Assembly (NCBI RefSeq): GCF_900176135.1
Contig: NZ_FWWW01000104.1
Location: forward strand, 62,001 to 126,000
DNA length: 64,000 bases
Direction of reading: 5' to 3'
From: Hymenobacter roseosalivarius DSM 11622
GTDB lineage: Bacteria > Bacteroidota > Bacteroidia > Cytophagales > Hymenobacteraceae
This document shows, piece after piece, positions 8,763-17,620 of the stretch. The position numbers were made by a program, and so were the translations under genes. Every line of letters starts with the position of its first letter. Positions within the stretch are counted from its first letter, which is position 1. The notes beneath the pieces were generated by a model. It did not search any database. It was not told the DNA's origin and saw only the letters and a list, made by a program, of their open reading frames with translations.

Positions 8763-9545
8763 ATGAGAAACATCGCCTCCCTTTTGTTCAGCGTGGCCTT
8801 GCTGCTACTCTGTTTTTCGGCCCAGGCCCAGGGCGTAATGACTTTTGAGAAAGAGCTGCACGACTTCGGCAACGTACCCGAAGGCACGATGGCTACGCAC
8901 GAATTCAAGTTCAAAAACACCGGCAATCAGCCCATCGTCATTGCCGGCGTGCAGGCCTCCTGCGGCTGCACCACGCCCGACTGGACCAAAACACCCGTAC
9001 TGCCCGGCAAATCGGGGGTGGTAAAAGCGGTTTACAGCAGCGCCGGCCGTCCCGGTGTGTTCAATAAAACCGTGACCGTCACCAGCAATTCCAGCACGCC
9101 CAATACCACCCTGACAATCAAAGGCACGGTGGTAGGCGCGGAAGAAATGAAGGCCAGTCTGACTCCTGCTCAAAAAGCTTTAGCGCCCCGTCTTGTACTT
9201 GACCGCAACACCCACGATTTTGGCAAGATGGAAGCTGGCCAGCAGCCGACGGCCCGCTTCACGGTGAAAAATATGGGTAAACAAGATCTATTGCTGGGCA
9301 TGATAACCTCCTCTTGCAACTGTGTAGGCTATAAAAAAGCCCCCCAGCCCATTAAGCCTGGCCAAAGTGCCGTGGTGGAAGTGCTGTATGCTCAACGGCA
9401 AATCGGGCAGATGACAGATGTAGCCACTTTGAACTCCAACGACGTAGAAGGCACGACCAAGCTTACGCTGAAGGCTAACGTAGTGCGTGATCTGAACGCG
9501 GCCAGCATGGTAAAGGAAAGCGCTACGGCGGTACCGTTTAAGTAG
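8763..9545 (+). CDS. DUF1573 domain protein, exported, two domains
   Basis: 260 residues from the ATG at 8763. A signal peptide (MRNIASLLFSVALLLLCFSAQAQ) is followed by two DUF1573 Ig-like repeats. Each has the hallmark D-F-G (LHDFGNVPEG, about residue 33; THDFGKMEAG, about 152) and a Cys pair (SCGCTTPDW; SSCNCVGY). This family is widespread in Bacteroidota and thought to be a periplasmic or surface beta-sandwich of unknown role. One copy of the GGGGGGC-type motif lies inside the second domain (9333-9347). Monocistronic by spacing. Confidence 0.88.
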   Translation: MRNIASLLFSVALLLLCFSAQAQGVMTFEKELHDFGNVPEGTMATHEFKFKNTGNQPIVIAGVQASCGCTTPDWTKTPVLPGKSGVVKAVYSSAGRPGVFNKTVTVTSNSSTPNTTLTIKGTVVGAEEMKASLTPAQKALAPRLVLDRNTHDFGKMEAGQQPTARFTVKNMGKQDLLLGMITSSCNCVGYKKAPQPIKPGQSAVVEVLYAQRQIGQMTDVATLNSNDVEGTTKLTLKANVVRDLNAASMVKESATAVPFK

Positions 9546-9576
9546 AGTTTGACCCAGTGGTATTATGTCAAAAAAA

Positions 9577-9664
9577 GTCGTAGTACCACTATCGTTGCGG
9601 ATGCCTGCACGGCACGAATCGTTCAGTGATAGTGGTACTACGACGAAAAAAGTCGTAGTACCCC
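9577..9664. repeat. Inverted plus direct repeat GTCGTAGTACCACTATCG upstream of alanine dehydrogenase
   Basis: GTCGTAGTACCACTATCG at about 9579 is mirrored by CTGATAGTGG-like sequence ending in TACTACGAC near 9640. A third, direct copy of AAAAAAGTCGTAGTACC follows at about 9645-9661. The array ends about 25 bases before the -7 box of the next gene, so it may be a hairpin/terminator or a regulatory site. Confidence 0.65.
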
Positions 9665-9688
9665 TCCACCTTAGCCAGCCCTATCCCC

Positions 9689-9696
9689 TATCTTTG
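9689..9696 (+). promoter_or_regulatory. -7 box of alanine dehydrogenase
   Basis: TATCTTTG, perfect TAnnTTTG, 49 bases before the ATG at 9745. Confidence 0.5.
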
Positions 9697-9744
9697 CGGC
9701 CATTTTCACCCATCGACTTCCACCCACATCTTCACTTCTCTGCC

Positions 9745-10899
9745 ATGATCATCGGCGTACCGAAAGAAATCAAGAATAACGAAAACCGCGTGGGCCTCAC
9801 GCCCGCTGGCGTAGCCGAGCTGCGCAAGCACAACCACACCGTATACGTGCAGGCCACGGCCGGGCTGGGCAGCGGTTTTCAGGATGCCGAGTACGAAACG
9901 GCTGGTGCGCTCATCCTCGCCACCATCGAGGAAGTGTACGCCCAGGCGGAGATGATCGTGAAGGTAAAGGAGCCGATTAAGGAAGAGTATTCTTTGATCA
10001 AGGAAGGCCAGCTGCTGTTCACGTATTTCCACTTTGCTAGTGGTGAGGAGCTCACCCACGCCATGATTGAGCGCAAGGCCGTGTGCCTGGCTTACGAGAC
10101 CGTGGAGCTGCCCAACCGGGCCCTGCCCCTGCTCATTCCGATGAGCGAAGTGGCTGGCCGCATGGCCCCGCAGGAAGGTGCCAAGTACCTGGAGAAGCCC
10201 CTGAAAGGCCGCGGCATTCTGCTGGGTGGCGTACCCGGCGTGAAGCCCGCCAACGTGCTCGTGCTGGGTGGCGGCATCGTCGGGACGCAGGCCGCGAAGG
10301 TAGCGGCCGGCCTCGGTGCTCAGGTAACCATCATGGACATCAGCCTGAACCGTCTGCGCGAGCTCGACGACTTCATGCCTAAGAACGTGGTGACTCAGTA
10401 TTCCAACGAGTACAACATTCGCGAGGCTATCAAAACCGTGGACCTGGTAGTAGGGGCCGTGCTGATTCCGGGGGCCAAAGCGCCTCACCTCATCACCCGC
10501 GACATGCTCAAGACCATGCGCCCCGGCACCGTGCTCGTGGATGTGGCCGTGGACCAGGGCGGCTGCATCGAAACCTGTAAGCCTACGACCCACGAAGATC
10601 CGACCTTCATCATCGACGATATCGTGCATTACTGCGTAGCCAATATGCCAGGGGCCGTGCCTTATACCTCCACACTGGCCCTGACCAACGCCACGCTGCC
10701 TTACGCCGTGCGCCTGGCTAACCTGGGCTGGCAGGAAGCCTGCCGCCGCGACCCGGCCTTGCGCCTGGGCCTGAACGTGGTAAACGGCGACGTAGTCTAC
10801 CAGGGCGTAGCCGAAGCCTGGAATCTACCGCTGGTAAGCGTGGACACTGTATTGGAAGAACCTTCGGTTTATGACAACCGTGGATTTCAAAGTTTTTAA
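9745..10899 (+). CDS. ald: Alanine dehydrogenase
   Basis: The enzyme interconverts L-alanine and pyruvate plus ammonia with NAD. 384 residues from [17 protein letters not shown], which is the family's N-terminus; the frame runs 60 codons further upstream through the repeat region. Visible signatures are IVKVKEP (substrate-binding Lys, about 74), FTYFHFAS (catalytic His, about 95), the Rossmann motif [20 protein letters not shown] (about 171-190) and VDQGGCIET (about 270). Length fits the family (about 370). A perfect -7 box precedes it and a terminator follows. The third repeat copy just upstream may influence its expression. Confidence 0.95.
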   Translation: MIIGVPKEIKNNENRVGLTPAGVAELRKHNHTVYVQATAGLGSGFQDAEYETAGALILATIEEVYAQAEMIVKVKEPIKEEYSLIKEGQLLFTYFHFASGEELTHAMIERKAVCLAYETVELPNRALPLLIPMSEVAGRMAPQEGAKYLEKPLKGRGILLGGVPGVKPANVLVLGGGIVGTQAAKVAAGLGAQVTIMDISLNRLRELDDFMPKNVVTQYSNEYNIREAIKTVDLVVGAVLIPGAKAPHLITRDMLKTMRPGTVLVDVAVDQGGCIETCKPTTHEDPTFIIDDIVHYCVANMPGAVPYTSTLALTNATLPYAVRLANLGWQEACRRDPALRLGLNVVNGDVVYQGVAEAWNLPLVSVDTVLEEPSVYDNRGFQSF

Positions 10900-10923
10900 T
10901 TAAACATTAGTTTTCAAATAGCG

Positions 10924-10962
10924 GAAGAGCCTTTCCGGCCGTGAGGTCGGGAAGGCTTTTTG
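10924..10962 (+). terminator. Terminator of alanine dehydrogenase
   Basis: AGAGCCTTTCCGGCC pairs with GGTCGGGAAGGCTTTTT around GTGA, followed by T residues. Confidence 0.8.
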
Positions 10963-11002
10963 GTTAATACCATCACGCTTCAGCTTGGTGAATCGCTACT
11001 AC

Positions 11003-11605
11003 ATGAAAGGAATTATCTATACCGGCGCGGCACTCACTGACAAGGAGTTGCTGATTACGCTGCCTCAGGAGCTGCAGGCTTTTCTGCGGCAGCACAATGG
11101 CGTGGTAGCGTACTTCGGCGGTTTGCATATTCGGGGCTGCTGCGCGGAGCCGGCGTGGCACTCGCTGCGGGCGGTCTGGCACGGGGAGCAGGCCCTCTAC
11201 AAAACCTATGATACGGTGCTCACTACTGATATTCCGTTCGCGCAGGACTGCGTAGGCAACCAGTTTTTGCTGCGGCAGGGCGAGGTGGTTTTTCTCGATA
11301 CCGAGACCGGGGAAATAGCGCCGTTGGAAGTCGACTTCAAGCACTTCCTGATTGGGGCCGAGAAATATCCGGTCGATGCACTGGAGTTGGAGCCGCTGCG
11401 GCGCTGGCAGCAGCAGGGTGGCACGCTGACGCCCGGCCAGCTACTGCACGTATATCCGCCGGTTTGCATTGCCGCGGCCACTGATAAGGCTACTTTAGCT
11501 CCGGTTGCGGGACCGAAGCGTCTGGCTTTTCTTGCCGGTTTATACCAGCAAATCAAGCACCTGCCCGACGGTCAGGCGCTTACCATAAAGCCGCTTCAGG
11601 ATTAG
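11003..11605 (+). CDS. SMI1/KNR4 family-like protein
   Basis: 200 residues from the ATG at 11003; a TTG six codons upstream is less likely. The N-terminal part (ELLITLPQELQAFLRQHNG, GLHIRGC) and the later VGNQFLLRQGEVVFLDTETGEI with FKHFLIG resemble the SMI1/KNR4 (SUKH) fold, in which a loaded Gly-Asn-Gln and a Trp/Phe-rich cleft form a protein-binding surface. SUKH proteins are often immunity proteins of contact-dependent toxins, but no toxin gene is adjacent. It ends 10 bases before the LTA-synthase-like gene, so the two probably share a transcript. Confidence 0.65.
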   Translation: MKGIIYTGAALTDKELLITLPQELQAFLRQHNGVVAYFGGLHIRGCCAEPAWHSLRAVWHGEQALYKTYDTVLTTDIPFAQDCVGNQFLLRQGEVVFLDTETGEIAPLEVDFKHFLIGAEKYPVDALELEPLRRWQQQGGTLTPGQLLHVYPPVCIAAATDKATLAPVAGPKRLAFLAGLYQQIKHLPDGQALTIKPLQD

Positions 11606-11615
11606 ATTTCGCAGA

Positions 11616-13526
11616 ATGCCGTCACCTCTTTTGCGCCTGCTGCTCCGCCGTTTTGCCCTGCTGCTGGGCGCTTACGTGCTATTGCGCCTGGGTTTTTACC
11701 TGGCGAATCAGGCAGTATTCCGCGAGGCGTCGGCCCCGGAAATCGCTTGGGCCTTCTGGCACGGCTTCCGGTTCGATATAGCGGCGCTGCTGCTGCTGAA
11801 TCTGCCGTTTCTGCTGTTGTCGCTGGTGCCGCGGTTTGGGCGCGGGTGGCAGGGCTTTGTGCGGGGCGTGTACCTTACCCTGAATGCGGTGGGATTAGCA
11901 CTTAATATTATTGATAGTCAGTACTTTAAATTCATTGGCCGGCGCACCACCGATGAGCTTTTTACCATCACCGGCGACATTCAGCGCCAGGCGGGGCAGC
12001 TGGCCTTTCACTACTGGTTTCTGGTGCCGCCGTTCGGGGTGTTGTTTGGGCTGCTCTGGTACTTCTACCCCCTGCCGAAGACCGGCAATTTGCCCCCCAG
12101 CCCGGTTAAAAGCTCCTTGCAGCTTCGTCTGGCGCGGCAACTGCTGGAGGTGATTTTCGTGGCGGCACTCACCGTCATCGGCATTCGCGGCGGCTTGCAG
12201 CTCAAGCCGTTGCGCACGGGTCACGCTTTCGTACAGGTGCCGCCCGTGCTGGGCCATCTGGCGTTGAACAGCACCTTTACCTTTTTGCGCAGCCTGGGGT
12301 ATCAGCCCGTCGAAAGGCGCACGTATTTTCAGTCGGAGGCCCAGCTGCGGCAGGCGTTAGCGCCGCGCCTGCCCGCCGCCAACCCCACCGCCCCGCGTGA
12401 TAACGTGGTGATTATCCTGCTCGAAAGCTTTGCCTCCGAGTATACCGGCATCGAAAACGGGGGGCGCGGCTACACACCTTTCTTTAATTCGTTGGCCGCT
12501 AGGGGGCTTTTTTTTCGTGACCATTACGCCAACGGGCGGCGCTCCATTGAGGCGCTGCCCGCCGTGCTGGCCGGCATGCCCGCGCTGCTGGAAAGTCCGT
12601 TTATCACGTCCAATTTCCAGACGAACGAGCTGCACGGCCTGGGTGAGCTGCTGGGCCGCGCCGGCTACGCCACGTCGGTGTTTCACGGCGCTGAGAATGG
12701 CACGATGGGTTTCAATACCTTCGCCGGCATGGTAGGCGTGCAGCAGTATTTCGGGCTAAATGAATATCCCGGTGGCGCCAATAGCCCCGACTACGACGGG
12801 CACTGGGGCATTTTTGATGAGCCGTATCTGCAATACTTTGCCCGGCAATTAAGCCAGCAGAAACAGCCGTTTTTCTCCACGGTTTTCACGCTCACCTCCC
12901 ACGAGCCATTTCCAGTGCCGGCGAAATACAAAGACCGTTTTACACCAGGCAAATTACCTATTCACGCCTCCATCGGCTACACCGATTTTGCCCTGCGGCA
13001 ATTTTTCAAAACTGCCGCCAAACAGCCCTGGTACCGGAATACCCTCTTTATTCTGTTGGCTGACCACACCTCCCAAACCCTCACGCCCAGCTACCAGAAT
13101 ACGCTCGGCAGCTACAAAACGCCCCTGCTCCTCTTTCATCCCGGCCGAAAATTGCCCCCCGCCGACGTGCGCCGCGTCACCCAGCAGGCCGATGTGCCCG
13201 CCACCGTGCTCGACTACCTGGGTTTGCCCCCTAATGGCCAGCTGCTGCCTTTCGGCTACTCCGTATTCGATACTTCGGCCAATGGTCGCGCCCTCTTCCT
13301 GACGGGCGGCTCCTACTACCTGGTGCACCACGATTACGTGACCGAGCTGACGGCCGACGACCAGGTGCGCCTCTACCCCTACCGCCGCCACGATTTGCCC
13401 CCCACGCCCGTAAATGACCCGCTAAAAGCCCGGCAATACGGCCAGGAATTGCGGGCCAGCGTGCAGTTTCTGACCAATGGACTGTTGGATAATTCATTAT
13501 ATAAATCGCCTGAATCTAAGCGTTGA
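11616..13526 (+). CDS. LTA synthase-like membrane sulfatase/phosphoglycerol transferase family protein
   Basis: 636 residues. The first 210 hold about five membrane segments (LLRRFALLLGAYVLLRLGFY, DIAALLLLNLPFLLLSLV, and others). An extracytoplasmic alkaline-phosphatase-fold sulfatase domain follows: NVVIILLESFASEY with the metal-binding Glu (about 266), the nucleophile region YANGRRSIEALPAVLAGMP (Ser in place of the LtaS Thr), HGAENGTMGFNTFAG, TSHEPFPVP and LLADHTS (metal-binding Asp-His). This is the topology of LtaS/MdoB/EptA-type enzymes. Gram-negative Bacteroidota make no lipoteichoic acid, so the acceptor is unknown; glycan phosphoglycerol modification is one possibility. Probably cotranscribed with the gene upstream. 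Confidence 0.85.
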   Translation: MPSPLLRLLLRRFALLLGAYVLLRLGFYLANQAVFREASAPEIAWAFWHGFRFDIAALLLLNLPFLLLSLVPRFGRGWQGFVRGVYLTLNAVGLALNIIDSQYFKFIGRRTTDELFTITGDIQRQAGQLAFHYWFLVPPFGVLFGLLWYFYPLPKTGNLPPSPVKSSLQLRLARQLLEVIFVAALTVIGIRGGLQLKPLRTGHAFVQVPPVLGHLALNSTFTFLRSLGYQPVERRTYFQSEAQLRQALAPRLPAANPTAPRDNVVIILLESFASEYTGIENGGRGYTPFFNSLAARGLFFRDHYANGRRSIEALPAVLAGMPALLESPFITSNFQTNELHGLGELLGRAGYATSVFHGAENGTMGFNTFAGMVGVQQYFGLNEYPGGANSPDYDGHWGIFDEPYLQYFARQLSQQKQPFFSTVFTLTSHEPFPVPAKYKDRFTPGKLPIHASIGYTDFALRQFFKTAAKQPWYRNTLFILLADHTSQTLTPSYQNTLGSYKTPLLLFHPGRKLPPADVRRVTQQADVPATVLDYLGLPPNGQLLPFGYSVFDTSANGRALFLTGGSYYLVHHDYVTELTADDQVRLYPYRRHDLPPTPVNDPLKARQYGQELRASVQFLTNGLLDNSLYKSPESKR

Positions 13527-13536
13527 TAACCCTCCC

Positions 13537-13584
13537 GTCATGCAGAGCGGAGCGAACGAGATGCTGCGCTCCGCTCTGCATGAC
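13537..13584. repeat. Family A palindrome A1, compact
   Basis: Perfect 18-bp arms GTCATGCAGAGCGGAGCG / CGCTCCGCTCTGCATGAC around a 12-nt centre, between convergent genes. It may act as a terminator hairpin, although no T tract follows. Confidence 0.85.
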
Positions 13585-13601
13585 CACCTATTTTGAAAAA
13601 C

Positions 13602-14066
13602 TCATGAAATAATAGTCAGCGCCTCGGTATAAGCAGGGATTTCGGCCAGGCGCTGATTGGTTTTCTGCGCGAAATCGACCAGCCAGCAGTAGTGCTGCAA
13701 GCCGTTGGTGAGCAGCAGCAGAGGCGCGGCAATGGTCTGATTATACGTGGCGGCCTGGTGGGCCACGGCGGCCGTAATGGGCACCGACGTAGCTTTGCAC
13801 TCGACCAGCAGCAGCGGCGCGCCGCCGGGCCCAAAGGCGCAGATATCGGTGCGCTTCCGGCGCTGATTGTAGGCGTGGCCGCGCTCCAGACTGAGCAGGC
13901 CGCGCGGGTAGCCCAGATAACCCGTGAGGTAGTGCACTACGTGCTGGCGCACCCACTCCTCGGGCGTGAGCACCACATTTTTGCGGCGCAAGACGTCCCA
14001 GATCAGGGAGTTTGCACCCGATTTTGTAAGTTTGTGCTCGAAAGGCGGCAGGTCGAGGGCTTGCAT
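13602..14066 (-). CDS. HsdR-N-terminal-like (PD-(D/E)XK) protein
   Basis: About 155 residues from the ATG at 14066 (MQALDLPPFEHKL); the open frame reaches 14135 but the upstream part shows no family features. The core matches the type I restriction enzyme R protein N-terminal domain found as a stand-alone protein in Bacteroidota: WDVLRRKNVVLTPEEWVRQHV, then LERGHAYNQRRKRTDICAF and PLLLVECKA, giving the nuclease triad Asp (RTD) and Glu-x-Lys (ECK). It has no helicase, specificity or methylase partner here. It may be a house-cleaning nuclease; its function is not established. Flanked by family A palindromes on both sides. Confidence 0.8.
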   Translation of the reverse strand: MQALDLPPFEHKLTKSGANSLIWDVLRRKNVVLTPEEWVRQHVVHYLTGYLGYPRGLLSLERGHAYNQRRKRTDICAFGPGGAPLLLVECKATSVPITAAVAHQAATYNQTIAAPLLLLTNGLQHYCWLVDFAQKTNQRLAEIPAYTEALTIIS

Positions 14067-14178
14067 CACCTCCAAAGGTACGGCCCGGAATCCCTGCTTC
14101 CGCTTTTCAACTGCCGTACCGTCGTTCGTAAGCACGACGGTTTTTTGTTTTTAAACAGTCATCTGTTCTATTCAGAAC

Positions 14179-14274
14179 GTCATGCAGAGGCGAAGCCGAA
14201 GCATCTCGCGTGCAGTCGTTTGATTACTAATCCCGCTAAACACGCGAGATGCTTCGGCTCCGCCTTTGCATGAC
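14179..14274. repeat. Family A palindrome A2
   Basis: GTCATGCAGAGGCGAAGCCG... at the left is mirrored by ...TCCGCCTTTGCATGAC at the right. The inner arms read GCATCTCGCGTG / CACGCGAGATGC. The centre holds ATTACTAATC, a short box shared with the other family A copies. Confidence 0.88.
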
Positions 14275-14321
14275 GGGCAGAAGAAATAAGCATTTCATAA
14301 CCAACCATTTAACCCCACCCT

Positions 14322-15095
14322 ATGAAGAACAAAGCCGCCATAGTGGAGAACTGGCTGCCGCGCTACACCGGCGTGCCGCTCAAGGACTTCGGGCAGTATA
14401 TTCTGCTCACCAACTTTATCAACTACGTGAATATGTTCGCTGAGCAGTTCGATGTGGAAGTGCGCGGCCTGGACAAGCCCATGCAATCGGCGACGGCCAA
14501 TGGCATCACGATTATCAACTTTGGTATGGGCTCGCCGATGGCCGCTACGGTCATGGATTTGCTCTCGGCCATCAAGCCTAAAGCCGCGTTGTTTCTGGGC
14601 AAGTGCGGCGGCTTGAAGAGCAAGACCAAGCTGGGTGATTTGATTCTACCCATTGCCGCCATTCGCGGTGAGGGTACTTCGGATGACTATCTGCCTCCGG
14701 AAATCCCGGCCCTGCCTTCCTTCCGCTTGCAGCGGGCCGTGTCGTCGATGATCAAGAAGCACGAGAAGGACTACTGGACCGGCACCGTGTACACCACCAA
14801 CCGCCGCGTGTGGGAGCACGATGATGCGTTTAAAGAGTACCTGCGCCAAATTCGGGCCATGGCCGTGGACATGGAAACGGCCACCATTTTCGTGGTTGGC
14901 TTTATCAACGAAATTCCCCACGGTGCCCTGCTGCTGGTGAGCGACAACCCGATGACGCCCGAAGGCGTGAAAACTGCCGAAAGCGACTCTAAGGTGACGC
15001 TCGGGTACGTACACACGCACCTGCAAATTGGCATCGACTCGCTGATGGAGCTGAAAAGCTCCGGCGAATCGGTGAAGCATATGCGGTTTGAGTAA
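14322..15095 (+). CDS. amn: AMP nucleosidase
   Basis: The enzyme hydrolyses AMP to adenine and ribose-5-phosphate, a purine salvage/energy-charge step. The 257-residue form is the Bacteroidota short type with only the nucleoside-phosphorylase-like catalytic domain. Visible signatures are INFGMGSPMAATVMDLL (about 66-82), FLGKCGGLK (about 91), AIRGEGTSDDYLPPE, MAVDMETATIF (nucleoside-binding Met-Glu, about 182-192) and LLLVSDNPMTPEG (catalytic Asp, about 205). Monocistronic between two family A palindromes. Confidence 0.93.
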   Translation: MKNKAAIVENWLPRYTGVPLKDFGQYILLTNFINYVNMFAEQFDVEVRGLDKPMQSATANGITIINFGMGSPMAATVMDLLSAIKPKAALFLGKCGGLKSKTKLGDLILPIAAIRGEGTSDDYLPPEIPALPSFRLQRAVSSMIKKHEKDYWTGTVYTTNRRVWEHDDAFKEYLRQIRAMAVDMETATIFVVGFINEIPHGALLLVSDNPMTPEGVKTAESDSKVTLGYVHTHLQIGIDSLMELKSSGESVKHMRFE

Positions 15096-15124
15096 GGAGT
15101 TTGAGTAAGGAGAAGGGCTAGCAC

Positions 15125-15243
15125 GTTAAAAACAGAACGTCATGCAGAGCGGAGCGAAGCATCTCGCTCGCGGTTGTCAGAATAGTAATCCGACGACTGT
15201 GAGCGAGATGCTTCGCTCCGCTCTGCATGACGTTCTGTTTTAA
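15125..15243. repeat. Family A palindrome A3, longest copy
   Basis: Outer arms TTAAAAACAGAACGTCATGC / GCATGACGTTCTGTTTTAA, inner arms GAGCGGAGCGAAGCATCTCG and its complement. The centre contains AATAGTAATCC, the complement of the ATTACTAATC box seen in A2. Confidence 0.9.
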
Positions 15244-15308
15244 ATGAATCTAAGGCAACACCTGATAGATTTCGCGCTAAATTTTGCCGCACGCCTTAAC
15301 TTGCCCAT

Positions 15309-16973
15309 ATGATTAAACTTCTCCGCCCGCTCTCTTTGCTGCTGCCCCTGCTGGCTGGCTTCAATAGCTGCCAAAATGCCCCCCAACAGCAAGCCGCCGA
15401 CTTGGTGGTGTACAACGCCACCGTGTACACCGTCGATTCGGCGTTTTCCAAGGCGCAGGCCTTTGCCGTGCAGGATGGCAAATTTTTGGCCGTCGGGACG
15501 GCTGATGAGATTCGGCAGAAGTATAAGGGCAAGCAGGAAGTAGACGCTGGGGGGCAATTTATCTACCCCGGTTTCTACGACGCGCACTGCCACTTTTACC
15601 GCTACGCGCTGGGCCTGCGCTACGCTGATCTGGTGGGCACCACCTCGTGGGGCGACGTGGTGAGCACCTTGCAGCGCCAGCGTCAGCAGTACCCGCAGGC
15701 CGCGTGGCTGATCGGGCGCGGCTGGGACCAGAATGACTGGCCTACGAAGCAATTTCCGACCAAAGACACGCTGGACAAGCTGTTTCCCAACGTGCCCGTG
15801 CTCATCACCCGCGTAGATGGCCACGCCGCCATCGTAAATCAGAAAGCGTTGGACCTGGCCGGCATTACAACCCGCACGCCCGTGAGCGGCGGCGTTATTG
15901 GCCGCGACGCGATAGGGCAGCTGACGGGTTTATTAGTAGACAACGCCGTGGATTTGGTGTCGGCTAAGATACCCGAGCCGTCAGCCACCGAAGCGAATGC
16001 AGCCCTGCTACAAGCCCAGCAGCTGTGCGTAGCTGTGGGCCTCACCAGCCTCGCCGACGCGGGTTTGGACAAAGCCAATATTGATCAGATGGAAGCCTTG
16101 CAAAAGCAGGGAAAGCTGAAGCTGCGCCTGTATGCGATGCTCAACCCCACGGCCGCCAACAAGGAATTTTACTTCAAAAACGGCCTCATAGAAACAGATC
16201 GTCTCACGGTGCGCTCTTTCAAAGTATACGCCGATGGGGCTTTGGGTTCGCGGGGAGCTTGCTTGGTAGAACCTTACCAAGACCGACCCAAGGAAACGGG
16301 CTTTTTGCTCTCTACTGAAAAAGAGTATCGCGCCTTGGCTAAAGAAATTGCGGCCAGCAAGTTTCAGATGAACACCCACGCCATCGGCGACTCGGCCAAC
16401 CGTATCATTCTCAATATTTATGGCGAGGCGCTGAAGGGCCAGAAAGACCGACGCTGGCGCATCGAGCACGCCCAGGTTATAACGCCCGCCGACATGGGCA
16501 AGTTTGGGCAGTTTGGCATTGTGCCTTCCGTGCAGCCCACCCACGCTACCTCCGACATGTATTGGGCTGGTGAGCGGCTGGGTCCGGAGCGCGTAAAAAC
16601 AGCCTACGCCTTTGAGGAACTGCGCAAGCAATACGGGCAGGTTGCCTTAGGCAGCGACTTTCCCGTGGAAGACATCAATCCCCTCTTCGGCTTCCATTCC
16701 GCCGTGGCGCGCCAGGATGCCAAGAACTACCCAGAAGGCGGCTTCCAACCCGAAAATGCCCTTTCCCGCCCCGATGCCCTGCGTGGGATGACCACCTGGG
16801 CCGCTCACGCCGCCTTCGAGGAGAAGCAAAAAGGCAGCATTCAACCCGGTATGGCCGCCGATTTCGTAGTCTTGAACAAGGACCTGCTTACCGCCCCCGC
16901 TCCTGAGCTGCGCGGAGCGCAAGTGCAGCAAACCTGGATTGCCGGCGAGCAGGTTTTTTCGATAAAAAAATAA
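15309..16973 (+). CDS. YtcJ-like amidohydrolase, lipoprotein
   Basis: 554 residues. The signal peptide ends in FNSC (lipobox, Cys about 21), so the protein is a membrane-anchored metal-dependent hydrolase. Amidohydrolase_3 features are YPGFYDAHCHFYRYALG (metal-binding His-x-His, about 92-94), DGHAAIVNQKAL, YADGALGSRGA, NTHAIGDSAN (His, about 357), RIEHAQVITP (His about 381) and ALGSDFPVEDINP (Asp, about 450), then the usual C-terminal beta domain (GSIQPGMAADFVVLNKDLL). Substrate is unknown. It carries two copies of the GGGGGGC-type motif. The ATG is very close to AT-rich promoter-like sequence; a strong terminator follows. Confidence 0.9.
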   Translation: MIKLLRPLSLLLPLLAGFNSCQNAPQQQAADLVVYNATVYTVDSAFSKAQAFAVQDGKFLAVGTADEIRQKYKGKQEVDAGGQFIYPGFYDAHCHFYRYALGLRYADLVGTTSWGDVVSTLQRQRQQYPQAAWLIGRGWDQNDWPTKQFPTKDTLDKLFPNVPVLITRVDGHAAIVNQKALDLAGITTRTPVSGGVIGRDAIGQLTGLLVDNAVDLVSAKIPEPSATEANAALLQAQQLCVAVGLTSLADAGLDKANIDQMEALQKQGKLKLRLYAMLNPTAANKEFYFKNGLIETDRLTVRSFKVYADGALGSRGACLVEPYQDRPKETGFLLSTEKEYRALAKEIAASKFQMNTHAIGDSANRIILNIYGEALKGQKDRRWRIEHAQVITPADMGKFGQFGIVPSVQPTHATSDMYWAGERLGPERVKTAYAFEELRKQYGQVALGSDFPVEDINPLFGFHSAVARQDAKNYPEGGFQPENALSRPDALRGMTTWAAHAAFEEKQKGSIQPGMAADFVVLNKDLLTAPAPELRGAQVQQTWIAGEQVFSIKK

Positions 16974-17016
16974 CCACTGCTTGATTATTTCAGAATACTT
17001 CCAAGCATTGAAGTAT

Positions 17017-17055
17017 GAAAAAAGCCCCCCAGAAACGTTTCTGGGGGGCTTTTTC
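17017..17055. terminator. Bidirectional terminator built from the GCCCCCCAG motif
   Basis: AAAAAAGCCCCCCAGAAAC pairs with GTTTCTGGGGGGCTTTTT. It separates the amidohydrolase gene from the convergent DinB gene. Each half is a copy of the motif that is dispersed through the genes. Confidence 0.9.
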
Positions 17056-17072
17056 GGCGTTATCGTTAGCTA

Positions 17073-17591
17073 TTAACCCCAACCTTGCTCATCGGCGCTG
17101 GGGCCGTACATGGCCGGCACCGGAATATCGAGCAGGCGCAGGTACACGCTAAGCTGGCCGCGGTGGTGAATGCTGTGGTTGAGGCCCATAATGCGCAGGG
17201 CTGCACCTTTGGGGCGCTCCATAAACACCTGGTCGCCGGCATGCAGCTTGAACGGATGCGTGAGCTTCTCGTCATCCGAGTCGCTCAGGGCTTTGCGCAG
17301 CGTGGCCGAGTACTCGTCGAAGCGGGCCAGCAGTTCATCTTTGGAGGTTGGTGTTGGGCCCGGCTTCGGGGCGTTTTTGTCGAGGAAGTCACGCGAATCG
17401 TGCTGCACGAAAAGGGTTTTAAACGCCAGCAGATTTACAACGTGTGATGCCAACTGCACCAGTTTCATGCTCTTGGGATGAGGCTGGTAATCGGCATTCT
17501 CGAAAGGCACCCGCTCGAGTATTTTGCGGGTAGTAATCAATTCGTGGTCAAGCTCGGCGAGGATGTTTTGCTGGAGAGAAGAAGTGTGCAT
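17073..17591 (-). CDS. DinB family protein
   Basis: 172 residues forming a DinB/YfiT four-helix bundle: TSSLQQNILAELDHELITTR (helix 1), MKLVQLASHVVNLL with the first metal-binding His (about 48), and NHSIHHRGQLSVYLRLL (about 137-153), which supplies the other two His ligands. The family binds a divalent metal; many members are thiol-dependent transferases, others have no known activity. Start ATG at 17591 as translated. A family B palindrome follows upstream of it. Not to be confused with the polymerase IV gene at 29.2 kb, which carries the symbol dinB. Confidence 0.88.
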   Translation of the reverse strand: MHTSSLQQNILAELDHELITTRKILERVPFENADYQPHPKSMKLVQLASHVVNLLAFKTLFVQHDSRDFLDKNAPKPGPTPTSKDELLARFDEYSATLRKALSDSDDEKLTHPFKLHAGDQVFMERPKGAALRIMGLNHSIHHRGQLSVYLRLLDIPVPAMYGPSADEQGWG

Positions 17592-17620
17592 GGGGTGGAT
17601 TGAAAACAGAAAAGAAAAAT

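Noticed and set aside
13537-15243. Three close family A palindromes as a CRISPR array or integron
   Set aside because: The repeats are palindromic, irregularly spaced and separated by whole genes; there are no spacers, Cas genes or integrase.
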